Part shown: piece after piece, positions 60,263-64,000 of the stretch | How the letters are laid out: every line of letters starts with the position of its first letter | Numbering within the stretch: the stretch's first letter is position 1 | Assembly (NCBI GenBank): GCA_021397835.1 | Contig: JAJFZO010000087.1 | Coordinates: forward strand, 3,968,001-4,032,000 | Direction of reading: 5' to 3' | Source: Moringa oleifera | Taxonomy: Eukaryota; Streptophyta; Magnoliopsida; Brassicales; Moringaceae | DNA length: 64,000 nucleotides | The notes under the pieces: generated by a model | What the model was told of the DNA's origin: nothing | Databases searched by the model: none | What the model saw: only the letters and a program-made list of their open reading frames with translations | Made by a program: the position numbers and the translations under genes

Positions 60263-61545
60263 TGTTCTCGACAAAGATAGGACAAGCATAATAATTTTTA
60301 ACCAATAACTAGACAAATTACCATAAACGAGAAAATAATTGATTATCCATAATAAAATAGCTCTTAAGTTAAACGATTCCTTGCAATACACATCATAAAC
60401 TTCCAAACTAATATCCCATAACATTTTTAGGTCTTTTATGAGTGGTGTTAAATAGATATTTATATCATTACCAGGTTATGTAAAGGCTGATATTAATAAC
60501 GTTAACATCATGAAATTTCTCTTCGTTATTAACTATGATGATAAATTATAAGTCACTATAATAACTGACCCACAATTGTATCGACTGTTCAATATACTAC
60601 GAGGATTGATCCTATCAGTTGAAATAACAAGCTTTAAGTTTCTTAGTTTTGATGCAAATTTTGGTCATATATTGTCAACTATTTTCTATGATGGTGTATG
60701 TGATAAGTGCCTTAACTGGCTATCGACTTCTCTTTAACTTGAATGTCATGTCAGATATTTTGATGTTTCAAAGCTCTTGAACATTCTTTTAAACCTCAGT
60801 ATTGCTGGAAAGCACCGTAACACCTTAGTTAACACCCCAATCTATATCTTGTTATTGTTTTTTATAACTTTTCGTCTAGGAAGACCACAAGCTAGATGTT
60901 GAATCTCATCCTAAAACTCTTTTCGATATAATATGCAGTTATTTAGACATGTGTGAAACTTATACTCATGTCCAGTGCATTTAATGTTTTTTTTTAGGCA
61001 TCATATATGGATATAGACATTTCATTATTCTTGGACAACATCTCAGATAGTAAATTTAAATGTTCACTGAAGCTTTACTTAGAACAATCGTACTTCATTT
61101 TCAAATTGTAAAATTTAAACAAAGTAGATACTTTACTGAACTTCATTGATTTTGGATATAAAGGTTTCTTAGTATCACCAAGCAAATTTATAAAGTGGTT
61201 AAGATTATCATTGTACTCTAGAAATGGCTCTTGAACCATCTCTACAATGTCATCAATTTCTTCCTCCTGCACGACCTCCCTAATCACTCTAACATTCTTA
61301 GTTGTAGAAGACCCACCAAGACATGCTTCCTAGTGCCATATCTAATTATTGTAGCTTTGATCAACTTCATTCACAAATAAACGATCTCATATCTCACATG
61401 GAATATGATATTTTATATTAGCATATTTAATGCATGGATAACAAACATGCTTAGGATTATCAGAATTCTGAACGATATATTTCATATATTAGCACATTAA
61501 CTTGATTCTATCAATATCTATGTATACATGCCAACTGCTTTTCAT
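60263..61545 (-). pseudogene. CACTA (En/Spm) TNP2-type transposase, N-terminal part
   Basis: Read from 61545 down. A Transpos_assoc-like start comes first (M..SWHVYIDIDRIKL, CYPC, IKYHIPCEI). The open frame 61287-61075 follows, with LLGDTKKPLYPKSMKFSKVS then TLFKFYNLKMKYDCS. The Transposase_21 region then gives EYKFHTCLNNCILYRKEF, KVLRCFP.I.RFKRMF, ETSKYLTWHSS-like, GNDINIYLTPLIKDLKMLWD and LLWIINYFLVYGNLS. CPIFVENT runs up to 60263. In the same reading frame, allowing one ATGGG copy, the YSKK and GFLP pieces continue at 52265 on the other side of the insertion. Stops and shifts show it is dead. Confidence 0.87.
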
Positions 61546-61549
61546 AGGT

Positions 61550-64000
61550 AGGATAGTTCTATACCATTTAGAAAAGTAACATTTATGTTGAACACATGAT
61601 AAATCAAAATTCATTTTATTTCATCAAAAAAATTTGGTAGTATATCCCTATAGTTCTCTAAGTACATAACTTATGTAGATATTGTTTAATATTTTTTTTA
61701 ATTAAAACACCAATAAATATCCATTAATATGCACCTAAAGAACAAAGGACATGTTGCTGAAAATTTGTTATAAAATAAAATATATCACGATTTATGTATC
61801 ATGTGCTACAAATAAATGTTACATTCTCAAACTGTACAAATTGGACAATCTAATAATTATAAATGAATTCCATTCAATCCGCATGTGAAACACTTGGACT
61901 ATAATAAAATGTTCATTTAGAATTTTCAAACAATATCTAAGGTTATATTTACTAAGTTTAAATTGCTTACATTGTATACACAAATCAATTATTTCACTAA
62001 TGGGTCAAATAAATTTTAAATATAAAATTAAATAAGTATAATATAAATGTGCATCAAATTTAAAACTAGTAAATGAAATTTGTAAAAATAATACTTATCT
62101 TAATGTTAATTCCTTAAGTTAACTTGCAATACTATTTTCTTCTAAAAAAAAAAATATAACTCACATTTAGTTAATGATATCACTGACTGTCTTATTATTA
62201 ATTACAACCACTAAATCTTTGAAGTTGTAACTTTTCTAAGGAAAAAAAAAAAGTAGAATACTTTAGAAGTATAGAAAAAAAAAAGGATTGGCTTATTACA
62301 TTAGCCTCTTTTAAAGACTGTTAAAATGATGTTAATATCATGAAAGGAAGAAGAATTTGTTCAAGTATCTATAAAACTTTTGTCAATGGCAAAAAAATTA
62401 ACTACATTTACTAGCAAGACTCCAAGAGGAATCAACTAATTGATAATGTCATCCAAAGGTAACAACTATGATTTGATAAGGTCTCATGATCTTTGAGAGT
62501 AAATATCACTTCATACAATAAACAAACATCCTTCTACTTTAATAATCTATTTGCATCATTAAATTAGTCTCCTAAACCATACTTCGAATATGGCTAAATT
62601 GTGATCTCTAACTAAACTAAGAAAAGATCTAAAAATCAAAATATATAAAGCACGAATATAAAATGAGACATACAATGTATTTATGAGAAAATGTTATTTC
62701 ATAATTCATTTCTTTCATCAATTTATCGATGACTGAACTATATGTTTGACTGGAAAAAAGATTACACTAAGAGAAACTCACAAAATGATTTGAGTGCAAG
62801 CATTTAAGATCTCTAAATATTAAGAAATTAAATGTGTTCGAATTGTTTCCAATCTTGATAAGTAAGGAGAGCATAAGATAACGATAGATATATTCAGCAA
62901 TTTAGGAGGATGGATTATTATATGGGACATAAAGAAAGCAAATGCCTTGATTAAGAATAGATGAAATTAGATATTACTTTCTTTAATAAGTTATGAAGAA
63001 GTTTTAAGATTCTCTTCTAAAGTTGGAGACAGATAAAATTCTCCAAAATTGAAGCATTCAGATGATAGGTCCCAAACATGTATGGTTACTCTCATGAAGG
63101 ATTCTTCTACTTAAACTTTGAAAAAAATATCCTAGACATGCATATTCTTGATCTAATTTCTCTGTGTCCTACTTATTTAACATTTCCACGAAAGATGTCA
63201 CTTCAGGTAGTCCATTTCTTTTCAAGATTAACTTAACTTCACATGATAATTTTATCTTGATATCTAATCCTAAACCATCTCTTTTATCTTGTTGTATCTT
63301 TTCAAACCAATGCTGAGCTTCTTCCATATTAATTAGGATCAATGTGATCTCTATGTTCTTAGAGGATTAACTAGATTAAAAAAAATGACTTTCCAATTAA
63401 TATGGGATGCAATGTAATAGCAACAAATACATCTTATTCATGTTCCATTTGAGTTCATAAGCTCTAGTTATAACCATGGCTTTACTCTAGGTTCAATATA
63501 TGCTGAAGTTATGTAAGAAAAGATCAGCTTTTAATGGTTTCCAAATTGTCCCTCATTAGACTAATGAGGAACCCTAAAATATTATCATTATCGTGATGGC
63601 GAATAGTGGTCTGAGAATATAATAAATTCTAGGCTTAACTTGAGTGAAATACTTCACCAGCTTTGCAGAAGAGAGGTTTCCTCACGGAAGTATGGTTATT
63701 CATATTTCTCCAAAAAGAAAGAGCTTAGATTTAAAGGTCATGTCATGCCTTGTGATGTGTGTGAAGTTATTAACAAGTATATATTTAAGCAAAATAAATA
63801 CCAAAAATACCCTTATAAAAGATAAAAGCAAAAAAAGAATTTAAACATTGGCTTGACTCACTACGTCTTTAGAACTAGAGATCTGTGTTTAATATCCAGT
63901 GCAGTCATCAATTATCACAATTGAGATTTTAACCAAAGAAACTCATAGCGTGAGAAAAATTAGGAGTCGTCACAAATCTTTTTAGGTATTGGTTAGTTGT
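61550..64000. other. Probable 5' flank of the outer CACTA element, then unassigned AT-rich sequence
   Basis: No terminal inverted repeat was found for this side of the outer element. On the minus strand near 63340-63180, EEAQHWFEKIQQDKRDGLGL is followed by DIKIKLSCEVKLILKRNGLP, an open piece whose family I do not recognise. Overlapping open frames at 63640-63844 (+) are also unrecognised. Confidence 0.4.

Noticed and set aside
63604..63608. TAGTG as the far end of the outer CACTA element
   Set aside because: No matching inverted terminus (the other end would predict AAAATTAGTG), no subterminal repeats beside it, and no flanking duplication.
1..64000. CRISPR, toxin-antitoxin, phage-defence or biosynthetic cluster
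   Set aside because: The window is plant nuclear DNA. Regular repeats found are satellites and transposon ends without spacers or associated genes.

Overview
This is an AT-rich nuclear window from a flowering plant, most likely a eudicot. The evidence is three typical plant genes (NAC, BAHD acyltransferase and an intron-rich poly(A)-binding protein) set among Ty3/gypsy, Mutator-like (MULE) and CACTA (En/Spm) transposon debris. No species call is possible from the sequence alone. All annotation was done by eye from translations and repeat patterns, with no database search.

Layout. 0-1.5 kb: first exon and promoter of a NAC-domain gene on the minus strand, whose later exons lie beyond the window start. 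1.5-20.8 kb: transposon remnants. These are a MULE transposase C-terminus (+), a CACTA-like end (5.4-6.7 kb), a DUF1985-type remnant with clustered AT-rich repeats (9.2-11.5 kb), a second MULE transposase (-, 13.9-14.6 kb), and a Ty3/gypsy gag-protease stretch (-, 14.8-17.2 kb). 20.8-22.4 kb: an intact single-exon BAHD acyltransferase (-). 23.6-29.3 kb: a complete poly(A)-binding protein gene (-). It has nine coding exons and 648 codons, an A-rich leader, a duplicated intron that creates a candidate 10-nt microexon, and a triple G-box upstream. 30.4-31.4 kb: a serine carboxypeptidase pseudogene, apparently intronless. 31.5-48.5 kb: two decayed Tat/Ogre-like Ty3/gypsy pol regions in opposite orientation, with minisatellites and a degenerate 183-bp tandem array.

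49.0-61.6 kb is the most informative part: a three-level nest of mobile elements. A CACTA element with a minus-strand TNP2-type transposase is split by a small LTR-internal-LTR-internal-LTR array at 52271-60257, flanked by the 5-bp duplication ATGGG. The middle LTR of that array is split by a 5.9-kb CACTA-like element at 53029-58959. That element has 13-bp inverted termini, a perfect AATTA flanking duplication and a Ulp1-protease remnant. Intact paralogous LTRs within the window serve as the empty site for the innermost insertion.

The three live genes have no obvious functional link. The NAC gene is a putative transcription factor, the BAHD enzyme an acyl-CoA-dependent acyltransferase, and the PABP a core mRNA-binding protein. 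I found no CRISPR array, tRNA, rRNA or defence-type system. The candidates for something not previously described are the nested stack, the PABP intron duplication and the local satellite-like arrays.
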